The notes under the pieces: model-generated | The model's input: only the letters and a program-made list of their open reading frames with translations | Database searches by the model: none | Told to the model about the DNA's origin: nothing | Position numbers and translations under genes: made by a program | NCBI RefSeq assembly: GCF_017313265.1 | Contig: NZ_JAFLQZ010000015.1 | Location: 62,001-126,000 of the forward strand | Length of the DNA: 64,000 bases | Reading direction: 5' to 3' | Source: Hymenobacter telluris | Lineage (GTDB): Bacteria > Bacteroidota > Bacteroidia > Cytophagales > Hymenobacteraceae | In this document: piece by piece, positions 33,312 to 42,305 of the stretch | How positions within the stretch are numbered: the stretch's first letter is position 1 | Layout of the letters: every line of letters starts with the position of its first letter

Positions 33312-35483
33312 ATGCTCAATTCCTCTCCCCGCCTGCTGCTGCTTGTGCTGCTGGCGCTGGCGGCGCAGCTTCCCGCCCGCGCCCAACAGAAACTGCTGAC
33401 CATGGAAGATGCGTTTCTGAACCGTAGCCTCCAGCCCGAAAACATTCGCCAGCTAACTTGGATTCCGGCTTCACAGGACGAATACAGCTTCCTACGCACC
33501 TCCGGCGGCCAGGACGAGCTGATGCGGGCCAGCCTGGCCGGCAACCTACGAGCCGTAGTAACGCTGAACGAGTTAAGCCAGGCGTTGCAAGCCGCTGGTG
33601 CTCCCGCCGTGAAGGCAAGCGCCTTTCCGGCCGTGACGTGGATCAGTCCTAGCATTTTTGTAGTGACGCGCGCCAGCAAACTATACCGGGTGGATGCGTC
33701 GAGCAAACAAGCCAGCCTCCTGTTCGGCTACGACCAAGCCGCTGAAAACGTGGAGCTGGACCCCACTAAAACCCGCGTGGCGTACACCAAAGCGCAGAAT
33801 CTGTACGTGTCGGGAGCAGGCCGCGAAAACGAGGCGGTAACCACCGAAACCAACCCAGCCATCGTGAATGGGCAGGCGGCGCACCGCTCGGAGTTCGGCA
33901 TCACGAAAGGCACGTTTTGGAGCCCCACCGGCCGGCGGCTGGCCTACTACCGCATGGACCAAACCATGGTAACCGACTACCCGCTGGTAGATATTGCTGC
34001 CACCCCGGCGCAGGCCAGGCCTATCAAATACCCCATGGCCGGCGACAAAAGCCACGAGGTAACGGTGGGCGTGTACGACCTGGAAACGCGCAAAACGGTG
34101 TTTCTGCAAACCGGCGAGCCCAAGGAGCAGTACCTCACCAACATCAGCTGGAGCCCCGACGAGAAGTCGATTTACGTAGCCGTGCTGAATCGGGGCCAGA
34201 ACCACCTGAAGCTGAATCAGTACGATGCGGGTACGGGCGCCTTCGTGAAAACGCTGTTCGAGGAGAAAGACGAAAAGACGTTTGTGGAACCCTTGCACCC
34301 GCTCACCTTCGTACCCAGCCAGCCGACGCAGTTTATCTGGCACAGCCAGCGCGACGGGTACGACCACCTGTACCTTTATAACACCAGCGGCAAGCTGTTG
34401 CGCCAGCTCACCAAAGGACCGTGGCAGGTAACTGACTTGCTGGGCTTTACCAACAAAAACCAGGAAGTGGTTTTTCAAAGCACGGCGGCTAGTCCGCTGG
34501 AGAGGCAGGTGTACGCGGTGAAGCTCAGCGGCGGTAAGCTGCGCCAGCTCAGCCAGGAAAAGGGCACGCATACCGTTACCCTCAGCCCCAGCGGCAACCA
34601 CTTGTTCGATACTTTCAGCAGTACCACCACGCCACGCACAGTGGGTATTATCGGGGTGGATGGCAAGCTGAAACAACAGCTGCTCAACGCCGAAAACCCG
34701 CTTACCGGCTACACACTAGGCGAAACCAAGCTGGTGACCATCAAAGCCGCCGACGGCAGCACCGACCTGCACGGCCGCCTCATCACGCCGCCCAACTTCG
34801 ACCCGGCCAGGAAGTACCCCACAGTGGTGTACCTCTACGGCGGCCCGCATGCCCAGATGGTAACCAACTCCTGGCTGGGCGGCGGCAACCTCTGGATGCA
34901 GCTGATGGCGCAGAAAGGCTACGTGGTGTTTACCGTAGATTCGCGCGGCAGCGGCAACCGGGGCTCGGCGTTTGAGCGGGCCACGTTCCGGCAACTCGGC
35001 ACCGTGGAAATGGCCGACCAGCTCAAGGGCGTTGACTACCTCAAAAGCCTGCCTTACGTGGACCAGGCCCGCATGGGCATTCACGGTTGGAGCTTCGGCG
35101 GCTTCATGACCACCACCCTGATGACGCGCAGCCCCGGCACGTTTAAAGCAGGTGTAGGTGGCGGCCCGGTTATCGACTGGCGCATGTACGAAATCATGTA
35201 CACGGAGCGCTACATGGATACGCCCCAGGAAAACCCCGAGGGCTACGAGAAAGCCAACCTGCTCAACTACGTAGACAAGCTGCAAGGCAAGCTCCTGCTC
35301 ATCCACGGCACCGTGGATGACGTGGTGGTGTGGCAGCACAGCCTCGATTACCTGAAAACCGCCGTGGATAAAGGCGTGCAGCTCGACTACTTCGTGTACC
35401 CCGGCCACCCGCACAACGTGGGCGGTAAAGACCGGGTGCACCTCTACAACAAAATCACGCAGTACTTCGACGAGAAGCTGTAA
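33312..35483 (+). CDS. S9 family peptidase, dipeptidyl-peptidase IV-like
   Basis: 723 residues from the ATG at 33312, which gives a signal peptide (MLNSSPRLLLLVLLALAAQL...ARAQ); a start 28 codons upstream would spoil it. Residues about 80-450 form the DPP-IV-type beta-propeller. The C-terminal alpha/beta-hydrolase domain has GWSFGGFMT (nucleophile Ser), HGTVDDVV (Asp) and GHPHNVGGKD (His). It cleaves dipeptides from peptide N-termini, probably after proline, in the periplasm or at the surface. It is divergent from clpS. Confidence 0.92.
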   Translation: MLNSSPRLLLLVLLALAAQLPARAQQKLLTMEDAFLNRSLQPENIRQLTWIPASQDEYSFLRTSGGQDELMRASLAGNLRAVVTLNELSQALQAAGAPAVKASAFPAVTWISPSIFVVTRASKLYRVDASSKQASLLFGYDQAAENVELDPTKTRVAYTKAQNLYVSGAGRENEAVTTETNPAIVNGQAAHRSEFGITKGTFWSPTGRRLAYYRMDQTMVTDYPLVDIAATPAQARPIKYPMAGDKSHEVTVGVYDLETRKTVFLQTGEPKEQYLTNISWSPDEKSIYVAVLNRGQNHLKLNQYDAGTGAFVKTLFEEKDEKTFVEPLHPLTFVPSQPTQFIWHSQRDGYDHLYLYNTSGKLLRQLTKGPWQVTDLLGFTNKNQEVVFQSTAASPLERQVYAVKLSGGKLRQLSQEKGTHTVTLSPSGNHLFDTFSSTTTPRTVGIIGVDGKLKQQLLNAENPLTGYTLGETKLVTIKAADGSTDLHGRLITPPNFDPARKYPTVVYLYGGPHAQMVTNSWLGGGNLWMQLMAQKGYVVFTVDSRGSGNRGSAFERATFRQLGTVEMADQLKGVDYLKSLPYVDQARMGIHGWSFGGFMTTTLMTRSPGTFKAGVGGGPVIDWRMYEIMYTERYMDTPQENPEGYEKANLLNYVDKLQGKLLLIHGTVDDVVVWQHSLDYLKTAVDKGVQLDYFVYPGHPHNVGGKDRVHLYNKITQYFDEKL

Positions 35484-35520
35484 GCTGTTAGGAATTAGCA
35501 ACTCCAGCGGCATGATGTGG

Positions 35521-35663
35521 CTACAAGCTAGTTCCCCTCCTCAGATGAGGAGGGGTTAGGGGTGGTTGACCAACCGTTGAACGATTACTATTTCTAATTT
35601 CTAGCTCTAGCTGTTCAACCACCCCTAACCCCTCCTCATCTGAGGAGGGGAACTAGCTTGTAG
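35521..35663. repeat. perfect inverted repeat with 49-base arms
   Basis: Arms 35521-35569 and 35615-35663 are exact reverse complements; the left arm begins CTACAAGCTAGTTCCCCTCC and contains its own hairpin, CCCCTCCTCAGATGAGGAGG. It lies between the converging peptidase and DUF4132 genes and fills almost the whole gap. Confidence 0.9.
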
Positions 35664-35680
35664 CTTTTAACACAAGCTCT

Positions 35681-38308
35681 CTACCGCTGCTTGATTTGGC
35701 GGACGATGGTGTCGTCGGTGATTTTGTCGTCGTCCATGAGCAGCAGGGCTTTGCTGAGGATGATGGACAGCACGGCGTCGCCCTCGAAAGGCAGGAAGAC
35801 GCCGGCGGTGCTGGCGGTTTTGGCGGACCGGTCGGGCACAATGCACAGGTATTGGTCGTTGGGCGTCATGAGGATGTTGCCCGAGCCGAGGTGGATTTTA
35901 TAGGTCCGCAGCTTGCCTTTCACTTCCAGAAAGTTGCCCTTGATTTCGCTCACTTTCCCAATTTTCAGGCGCGGCACCAGCCGTTCCAGGGCCAGCTTGC
36001 GGTTTTTGGCCACTTCGCCCAGCTCCCCGAAGCTGTAGCTTTCCCAGTAGTTGCGGTACTGCACCAAGCCGCCATTGTCGCGCCAGAGTGGGTCGTTGCC
36101 GACGGAGGCTACCCCCACAAACAAATCCACGTCGCGCATTACCTCCGAGAATACCAGCGGCGGCACCTCGGGCAGCGGCACCGGCCCGTGGCCGGTCACG
36201 AAACGTACCTGGTCGGTGCTGACGTAGTTCCAGATGCCGGTGTCGTTGAAGGCGTCGTCGGCGTTGACTTCGCTCACCCAAAACTGTGCCTGCAAGCCAT
36301 GCGCGGGCAATTCCAACGTGGCAGAGTCCGATTCGTAGCCCTTATCATAGGCACCCATGAGGCGGTAATTCCAGCCCCGCCCTCGTGCCAGGGCACTGAA
36401 CTGATGTTGGCGCAACACGTGAGCGGCCATGCGGTTGGAGTAAACGCGGGTGCGCTCCTCGGGCGGCGTGAGTAGGTACACTTCGCGGTACACCTGCTTG
36501 AAAGGCTGGCGTAATTCCCGTTCGTCCAGCAAATTGCGCCAGGTAAGCACCTCATCGGTGGTGGATAGCACGGGGTGCCAGAGTTGCAGGGTATCGGCGT
36601 CGGTAAGGGCGGGCAGGGCCTCGCCCTGGGCGGTACGCCAGGCGTCGTTTTGCCACAGCGCGTCGTGGTGGGAGCCGTCGGGGTGATGAATGCGCCACAC
36701 GAGCGGGCGCGCCAGCTCTCCTACCACACCATGCTCCAGGTAGTAGCGCCGGAAACGGGGCCACGCAATGCGCCGGCCGGTGATATAGCCCCGGTCTAAA
36801 CGCTCGCGCTGGGTGGTGTAGGTGTGCTGCACCTGCGTTTGGGTGAGCTTCAGGCTCCGTAGTTCGTCGGCATGAGTACTCTTCAGCGCGGTGGGGGCCG
36901 ATTTCAATGATTTACCGGCTTTGCTCCATAGTAGTTCCACCTTGCTGCCAGCCACCGTTAGCACCGCTTGGTAGTCGCCGAACAGGTAGTCTACCCGCCC
37001 GTTTACCAGCCCAAAATCGGGCACGGCCATGTCTTCCAGCTCGGCGGGCGTCATACCCAATTCCAACGCGGCCTTCTCCAGGTAGCGCCCAATCAGGCTT
37101 TGCGTGTTGGGCTGTTTCACGGCACTATGCAGGCGCGACAAATGCGCCACGCCCGGCAAACCGCCCTGCGCCAGCACCCACACGCCGGCATTACCTAGGC
37201 TGGGGGCCAACTGTCCTTTGCCCGGAATCTTGCGGTAGCACTTAGCGGACAGCTCAGCCACGTAGTGTAGCAATGCCGAATTCAACAGCGGCACGCTGGT
37301 CCAGAGCAGGCCCTTCACCACGTCTTGATTGGTCTGGCTCAAGAAGTGCCACTCCGAATAGGTGTAGGAATGGCCGCCGTAGTTGTTGGTACGGCTCAAT
37401 TCCTGCACGGGCAGTTTGGCCAAAGCGCCCAGCCACGTTTCATAGTGTTTGGCTACTACATCTGCTCCTATAGCGGCCACAGCAGCTTCCGCTTCCTTCT
37501 GAAATTTGGTGGTAGGTTGCGCGCCGCTGGCTTTCTGAAACAGCTGCAACAACCGCAGCCACGGGCCAGCTTCCGGGCTGGCTCCCAAGCCTAGTACAAA
37601 CTCGTTCAGCGCTTCGCCAAAGGCATCCCCATCAGCAAATACCACCGTTGGCAGCCCTTCAGCACCGCTCAAGCGTAGTATTTCCTGAATCTTACCGCGC
37701 ATCTTCACCACACCGGCATCGGAAGTATAAGCGGCAGAAACGGCCAGCAACTCCCTTAAATACACTAGCAGTTCCTCAGCTAGCGGCTGCTTTTTGGTCT
37801 GCTTTTCCAGTTGGCCCAGCGTTAGCAGCACTGGAAAAGCAGATAAGGTCTGCCCTAGTGGCTGCTTCGGATGCTTCGTTCGAGCATCAAGTCCATACAC
37901 ATGAAATAATTGTACCCAGGCGGCTGGCTCTAACTCCAGCGTAGCGCGTAATAAGGCTTGCAACAGCTTTGCCAGTTGATAGCGGGTTTGATAGTTGTTG
38001 CTCAAGCTACCCATTGCTTCTGCAGTAGCTACTGCCAAGCGGCCTTTGTAAGCGGCATCCTGGGTTTTCAGGGTCTGGTATGCTTCAATTTCCGGCAGCT
38101 TCAAATCCCAGTAACTGATGTCCCGGTTCTGTAGCTCCGTCAGGTACGCCAGTAGAAACGGTTGCATTTCGGTGGCTTCGGGGCTGGTGCTGCTGAGAAG
38201 CTTCGTGAACGACTTTTTTTCTTTAGTAGTCATAGAAGATGCAGAAGAAGATTTCGCGCTGGTAAGCTCCCACACGCTGTTCAACCAGTCGGTCCAGAAG
38301 GATGCCAT
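35681..38308 (-). CDS. DUF4132 domain-containing protein
   Basis: 875 residues with no signal peptide. A helical N-terminal part (about 1-470) resembles armadillo-like repeats. From about residue 485 the sequence ELRSLKLTQTQVQHTYTTQR, RERLDRGYITGRRIAWPRFR and QVYREVYLLTPPE matches the DUF4132 domain as I recall it (MolR-like). The C-terminal end carries DDDKITDDTIVRQIKQR. The function of the domain is not established. It follows a 130-residue partner gene with one base between stop and start, so the two are co-translated. Confidence 0.72.
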   Translation of the reverse strand: MASFWTDWLNSVWELTSAKSSSASSMTTKEKKSFTKLLSSTSPEATEMQPFLLAYLTELQNRDISYWDLKLPEIEAYQTLKTQDAAYKGRLAVATAEAMGSLSNNYQTRYQLAKLLQALLRATLELEPAAWVQLFHVYGLDARTKHPKQPLGQTLSAFPVLLTLGQLEKQTKKQPLAEELLVYLRELLAVSAAYTSDAGVVKMRGKIQEILRLSGAEGLPTVVFADGDAFGEALNEFVLGLGASPEAGPWLRLLQLFQKASGAQPTTKFQKEAEAAVAAIGADVVAKHYETWLGALAKLPVQELSRTNNYGGHSYTYSEWHFLSQTNQDVVKGLLWTSVPLLNSALLHYVAELSAKCYRKIPGKGQLAPSLGNAGVWVLAQGGLPGVAHLSRLHSAVKQPNTQSLIGRYLEKAALELGMTPAELEDMAVPDFGLVNGRVDYLFGDYQAVLTVAGSKVELLWSKAGKSLKSAPTALKSTHADELRSLKLTQTQVQHTYTTQRERLDRGYITGRRIAWPRFRRYYLEHGVVGELARPLVWRIHHPDGSHHDALWQNDAWRTAQGEALPALTDADTLQLWHPVLSTTDEVLTWRNLLDERELRQPFKQVYREVYLLTPPEERTRVYSNRMAAHVLRQHQFSALARGRGWNYRLMGAYDKGYESDSATLELPAHGLQAQFWVSEVNADDAFNDTGIWNYVSTDQVRFVTGHGPVPLPEVPPLVFSEVMRDVDLFVGVASVGNDPLWRDNGGLVQYRNYWESYSFGELGEVAKNRKLALERLVPRLKIGKVSEIKGNFLEVKGKLRTYKIHLGSGNILMTPNDQYLCIVPDRSAKTASTAGVFLPFEGDAVLSIILSKALLLMDDDKITDDTIVRQIKQR

Positions 38309-38309
38309 A

Positions 38310-38702
38310 TCAGCCGCCTACCAGGGGGGTGAGCTTGATAAAGCTGGCGGTAGCGCCCGTGCCTAGCCATACTTCTTCGTCTAGGCTTTCCACTTGCCGG
38401 TCGTTCACCAGCACAAAGTAGCCGTTTTGCTGAAAGCCTTCCAGGGCTTTATAAAGCTGCTCTTCGGCATCAATCGGCTTGGGCTGGCGCAACCGGAAGC
38501 CATTGAGCACTCGTTCCGAAGCGGTGGGCTGTACCAAGCCAGTAAACACCCCAGACTGCCGGGCGTTGTAGGCTTCCACTTCCTGTTGCACGCGCTGGGC
38601 AATCAGCTCGCGCACCGTGAGGGTTTCCTGGGTGATTTCCAGCTCCAGCCGGTTGAGGACACTGCCGGTGGCAGTTTCATCCTGAATGGTGAGGTAAGCC
38701 AT
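38310..38702 (-). CDS. small partner protein upstream of DUF4132 gene
   Basis: 130 residues, soluble, no signal peptide. It has an alpha-helical middle (VRELIAQRVQQEVEAYNARQ) and a C-terminal segment GYFVLVNDRQVESLDEEVWL. I recognise no family. The stop is one base before the DUF4132 start, so a functional pair is likely. A long AT-rich stretch lies upstream and may hold the promoter. Confidence 0.7.
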   Translation of the reverse strand: MAYLTIQDETATGSVLNRLELEITQETLTVRELIAQRVQQEVEAYNARQSGVFTGLVQPTASERVLNGFRLRQPKPIDAEEQLYKALEGFQQNGYFVLVNDRQVESLDEEVWLGTGATASFIKLTPLVGG

Positions 38703-38804
38703 GTAGAGAAGGTTAGTTGCTAACTGAATTCAATATACTAATTTTTTTAGCAATAGTTGCTAACTGCACCGGCAAAATCGCCAAAAGTTGCGTGGTTGCG
38801 TTTT

Positions 38805-38912
38805 TAAGTAGTAGGTCATAAGTAGTTGGACAAAGGATGCATTGCTGTCTGCCTGGCATTCCAGTGGGTGGCATCTCAATTCCAACTACTCACCACCAAC
38901 TACTTACTTAGC
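38805..38912. repeat. imperfect inverted repeat with TAAGTAGTTGG arms
   Basis: TAAGTAGTAGGTCATAAG...TTGGA on the left and TCCAACTACTCACC...CTTACTTA on the right are partly complementary. It belongs to the loose AT-rich intergenic class. It would overlap any extension of the next gene upstream of 38949. Confidence 0.45.
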
Positions 38913-38948
38913 TTACTTTTAGCGCGCACTTGCTGTTCCTGCCTGCCC

Positions 38949-39506
38949 ATGCCTGTTCCGTCCGCCGATTTCAAGAAGGCCCTCCAACGCCTCTCCGACA
39001 AAGAAAAGGAAACCCTGCTGCTCCGCGCCGCCCGCCGCGACGCCGAACTCTACGACACGCTACGCTTTGAGCTACTGTCCGATATAACCATCGAGTCGGT
39101 GTTCGAGGAAACCTCCGACCGGATTCACGAGCTGTTTGCAGTGGGTGCTACCGGCCGGCTGCTCAACCGTAGTCTCACCAAGGCTCTCCAGAAAGCTACC
39201 AAGGAAGTGGCCCGCGCCAAACGCGTTACCAAAGACAAGCGCCTGGAAATCGACCTGAACCTGTACATCCTGCGCCTGATTTTCGATAACTACACCGGCC
39301 AGTTCGACAGCGTATACGGTGGGTTCTACACGGCTACGGCCCGGCTGGCGGCGCGCACCACCCAACTGGTTATCAGCAACCTGCACGAGGATTTGTGGCT
39401 GGAATACAAAGAGGACCTCGACGATTTCCTGAGCCAGCTGCACGGGCGCAATAAAAGCCACAGCCTCAAGTTTATATTGCCCCGCGAGCTGGTATTGCCC
39501 GATTAA
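38949..39506 (+). CDS. conserved helical hypothetical protein
   Basis: 185 residues from the ATG at 38949; an earlier TTG would read through a repeat. It is almost all helix and very charged, with KKALQRLSDKEKETLLLRAA at the N-terminus and ALQKATKEVARAKRVTKDKR mid-protein. I recognise no domain. No membrane segment or signal peptide. The next gene, a lipoprotein, starts 27 bases downstream on the same strand. Confidence 0.65.
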   Translation: MPVPSADFKKALQRLSDKEKETLLLRAARRDAELYDTLRFELLSDITIESVFEETSDRIHELFAVGATGRLLNRSLTKALQKATKEVARAKRVTKDKRLEIDLNLYILRLIFDNYTGQFDSVYGGFYTATARLAARTTQLVISNLHEDLWLEYKEDLDDFLSQLHGRNKSHSLKFILPRELVLPD

Positions 39507-39532
39507 TGATTTCTTGCGGAAAACTATCCTCT

Positions 39533-40303
39533 ATGTTGCTCTTCCGCATTTCCGCTACCCTTATCCTGCTTGGCGGCTTGGCTGCTTGCTCCGAAAACTC
39601 CTCTCAGCGCACTACCTCTTCAGCAGCCGGAGCACCCCTTGATACGGCCGCCGTGCGGAAGGCAGCGCAGGAATATCGGGTGCATTATAACACGCCGGTG
39701 AGCCTAGATAGCACTGATTTTTACTATCAGCCCATTTCGGTGGTGCCGCTGGACCAAGCCAGCCGAAGCCGCTTCCTGTCCAGCAACGAGTACGGCGAGT
39801 ATGAGGCAGATGACCGCAGCAGTATTGAAGGCACTTGCTACAATGTGCTGTTTTTCCAGAAGTCGACGTTGCAGGAGCACGCGCTGTTTGAGCACGGGCG
39901 CTTTGTAGTTACGGCAATTGATACCGACAGCAAGCCCGATGTCCGGTGGCCCTACTTGTTCTACACCGTCATCAAGGCCGATACCAATGCCGACAGCGAG
40001 CAAAATGAGAAAGACGCCAGCGCCCTATTCGTGTCCGATAGGAGCGGCCGGCAGCTGCGGCAGCTGACGCCCAACGGCACGCGCCTGGCCAACCGGATTA
40101 TCCTATCTAAAACCAATATCCTGCTGGTGGAAGTGCAGCCCGATTCCAACGGAAACCGCGCTTTCACCCACGCTGATGGTACCTATTGGCTGCGTTTCGA
40201 TTTAGCAAACCTAAGCGTTCCTCCTACCCGGCAGCCCACGCCAGCCTTATCCGGTGCTCTGCACCAGCAAATGCTGGAGCGGCAGAGCCGGAGCGCCCAG
40301 TAG
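39533..40303 (+). CDS. hypothetical lipoprotein
   Basis: 256 residues from the ATG at 39533, which gives a clean lipoprotein signal, MLLFRISATLILLGGLAACS, with lipobox LAAC (Cys19). An ATG nine codons earlier is less likely. The mature part is soluble, with VVTAIDTDSKPDVRWPYLFY and a polar Ser/Pro-rich C-terminus. No family recognised. It is convergent with the yceI gene, with a shared bidirectional terminator. Confidence 0.7.
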   Translation: MLLFRISATLILLGGLAACSENSSQRTTSSAAGAPLDTAAVRKAAQEYRVHYNTPVSLDSTDFYYQPISVVPLDQASRSRFLSSNEYGEYEADDRSSIEGTCYNVLFFQKSTLQEHALFEHGRFVVTAIDTDSKPDVRWPYLFYTVIKADTNADSEQNEKDASALFVSDRSGRQLRQLTPNGTRLANRIILSKTNILLVEVQPDSNGNRAFTHADGTYWLRFDLANLSVPPTRQPTPALSGALHQQMLERQSRSAQ

Positions 40304-40313
40304 ATAACCAAAT

Positions 40314-40351
40314 AAAAAAAGCCCCGCTGGCAATGCCAACGGGGCTTTTTT
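40314..40351. terminator. bidirectional terminator between lipoprotein and yceI genes
   Basis: GCCCCGCTGGC and GCCAACGGGGC pair with one mismatch or wobble around a short loop, with an A-run before and a T-run after, so it works in both directions. Confidence 0.8.
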
Positions 40352-40365
40352 ATAGTTAAGAACTA

Positions 40366-41040
40366 CTACTTAACTGCAGCGCTGCTCTTGCCTTCGGCTT
40401 TAGCAATAACGTTGAAGCTCAGCGTGAAATCATCCATAATGGCTTTGTCGCCGATGCCTTCGAAGAACGATTTAGAGCCGTATTTGATGTCGAATTTGGT
40501 ACGGTCGATGGTGGCGGTGCCGCTGGCCGAGGCCAGGTCGCCTTTTACGCCGGTTTTAGCGGGGAAGCTTACGGGCTTGGTGATGCCTTTGATGGTCAGG
40601 TCGCCGGTGATGGTGGCGTTGTTGCCGGCTGCATCGGCTTTCATGGGGGTTACTTTCGTGATTTTGAAAGTAGAAGTCGGGTTCTTCTCGATGCTGAAGA
40701 AGTCGTCGGAACGCAGGTGGCCCATCAGTTTGCCATTCATGCCGGCATCCTTGATGTCTTCCACTTTCAGCGTGTTCATGTCAACGGTGAACATGCCGCC
40801 CACAATCTGGTTGCCGCTTACCTGCAATGTGCCTTCTTTGAACTGCACGTTGCCGTTGTGCTGGCCGGTTACTTTTTTGCCTTCCCAACCCAGCGTGCTC
40901 AGCTGAGGCTGCAACTTGAAGGTTTTGGTGGCAGCTTTCGAGTTGCTGGTAGTGGCTTTGCTGGCAGCAGGAGTGCCGGCAATAACAGGCGAAACCAACA
41001 GTGATACGGCCAACAGGGCTGGGAGAATGAGCTTTTTCAT
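40366..41040 (-). CDS. YceI family protein
   Basis: 224 residues. Signal peptide (MKKLILPALLAVSLLVSPVIA) and a lipocalin-like domain with LGWEGKKVTGQHNGNVQF, GHLRSDDFFSIEKNPTSTF and ITGDLTIKGITKPVSF, all typical of YceI. Proteins of the family bind polyisoprenoid-like molecules or are linked to stress; the exact role here is unknown. The gene follows marR by 51 bases on the same strand, so the regulator probably controls it. Confidence 0.93.
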   Translation of the reverse strand: MKKLILPALLAVSLLVSPVIAGTPAASKATTSNSKAATKTFKLQPQLSTLGWEGKKVTGQHNGNVQFKEGTLQVSGNQIVGGMFTVDMNTLKVEDIKDAGMNGKLMGHLRSDDFFSIEKNPTSTFKITKVTPMKADAAGNNATITGDLTIKGITKPVSFPAKTGVKGDLASASGTATIDRTKFDIKYGSKSFFEGIGDKAIMDDFTLSFNVIAKAEGKSSAAVK

Positions 41041-41091
41041 GAGAAAGGCAAGAATGGAATGAGAGTAAAAAGAAGGGCCGACTGAAAACCG

Positions 41092-41538
41092 TCAGTCGCG
41101 GATTTTATCGAGAAGGTCGTTGAGCTGGCTGGCTTCGGCCTCGGTAAGATTGCGCAACTGAGGTTCTTGCGCAAATACTGTGTCTATTTCGCTTAGCAGG
41201 GTAAGGCCGGCTTCGGTGATGCGGATATCAACGGCGCGGCGGTTGCTGGGGCACACGGTGCGCGTAACCAGCTTCTTTAGCTCCAGCTTGTCTACAATGC
41301 GTGAGGCGTTGCTGGTTTTGTCCAGCATCCGCTCTATTAGCAGATTGACGGTAGCTGGCTTGGGGTGCTGGCCGCGCAGGATGCGGAGCACGTTGAATTG
41401 CGGACTGGTAATACCATACTCTTTGAGCTGCAAGGCGTTACGCTGGCTAATCCAACCGGCGGTATATAGAATATTGATCAGTCCCTTCTGAAACACATTG
41501 CTGAAAACAGGCTGCTTGATTTCGTCTTCGATTTTCAT
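41092..41538 (-). CDS. MarR family transcriptional regulator
   Basis: 148 residues from the ATG at 41538. The winged helix-turn-helix spans QFNVLRILRGQHPKPATVNL and ERMLDKTSNASRIVDKLELK, with the basic wing KLVTRTVCPSNRRAVDIRIT. It would bind as a dimer to a palindrome. The 20-base palindrome at 41571-41590 overlaps its own -7 box, so autorepression is likely, with yceI as the main co-regulated gene. The effector is unknown. Confidence 0.9.
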   Translation of the reverse strand: MKIEDEIKQPVFSNVFQKGLINILYTAGWISQRNALQLKEYGITSPQFNVLRILRGQHPKPATVNLLIERMLDKTSNASRIVDKLELKKLVTRTVCPSNRRAVDIRITEAGLTLLSEIDTVFAQEPQLRNLTEAEASQLNDLLDKIRD

Positions 41539-41569
41539 TGTAAGAAGGGTATTACCCCGGAAGGCGTTG

Positions 41570-41602
41570 CAAATATATGTACATACATTTAATGTCGCAA
41601 CA
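41570..41602 (-). promoter_or_regulatory. marR promoter and overlapping operator-like palindrome
   Basis: Minus strand: TTG, then 20 bases, then TATATTTG (41577-41570), a good -33/-7 pair. The palindrome AAATATATGTACATACATTT (41571-41590) has one mismatched pair in ten and covers the -7 box. Confidence 0.6.
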
Positions 41603-41711
41603 CAGTTCAAGAAAATATTTTTATACCCCGAATGTACTTACTCCGCAGCATAGCCATTTTCCGTTGCCCGCCGTATGTCCAGCCAGCCCTACATACTATT
41701 ACCGGAATACT

Positions 41712-42287
41712 ATGAAAAAGCTATTGTTTTTCCTTGCGCTCAGCTCGGTTTTGGGCAGTGCCAAGCAAGCAGCGGCCCAATCCAAAACCGCGCCACTTGT
41801 TGGCGCCATTGAAGCTAACTCATCGGATAGATTTCTGATGCAGAATGGTTCCGTGGTATTAGTGCAAGGTAGGCGCCCCACGCCACTCACCAAAAACGTA
41901 GTGCTGGCCAATGGCACCAAAATCAACTACAAAAGTGGGATTGTAGAATTTGTCACCGGCAAAAAAACCACGCTGCAAGAAGGCGACTACGTAAAAATGA
42001 ATGGCGACATCGTATTTGCCACTCCAGCCAGTGCGGCGGCGGCCCGCGGCAACAATTCGGTACCCGCTACGGCGCAGTACGACCCGTATGTGCAGCAAAC
42101 TGGCGCTGCTACCAGCACTACTGTTTCGGCCACGCCCATGGAGCAGCAACTTACCACCCTACTCACGCGCAAGATTGAGCTGCTTAACCAGAAAATCAGC
42201 CTCATGACGCCCAACCCCGCCAACCAAGCCGCCCTCGACAAGCTCAATCAGCAGATTCAGAGCCTCGATGCGCAGATTGGCCGGTAG
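41712..42287 (+). CDS. secreted protein with DUF6799-type repeats
   Basis: 191 residues from the ATG at 41712, with signal peptide MKKLLFFLALSSVLGSAKQAAAQ. Residues about 40-105 have FLMQNGSVVLVQGRRPTPLT and LANGTKINYKSGIVEF, which look like the short beta-rich DUF6799 motif I know from bacteroidete secreted proteins. The C-terminus (about 145-191) is a coiled coil, LLTRKIELLNQKIS and QQIQSLDAQIGR. Function unknown. It diverges from marR. Confidence 0.65.
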   Translation: MKKLLFFLALSSVLGSAKQAAAQSKTAPLVGAIEANSSDRFLMQNGSVVLVQGRRPTPLTKNVVLANGTKINYKSGIVEFVTGKKTTLQEGDYVKMNGDIVFATPASAAAARGNNSVPATAQYDPYVQQTGAATSTTVSATPMEQQLTTLLTRKIELLNQKISLMTPNPANQAALDKLNQQIQSLDAQIGR

Positions 42288-42305
42288 CTGAGTAGTTACG
42301 AGGCG

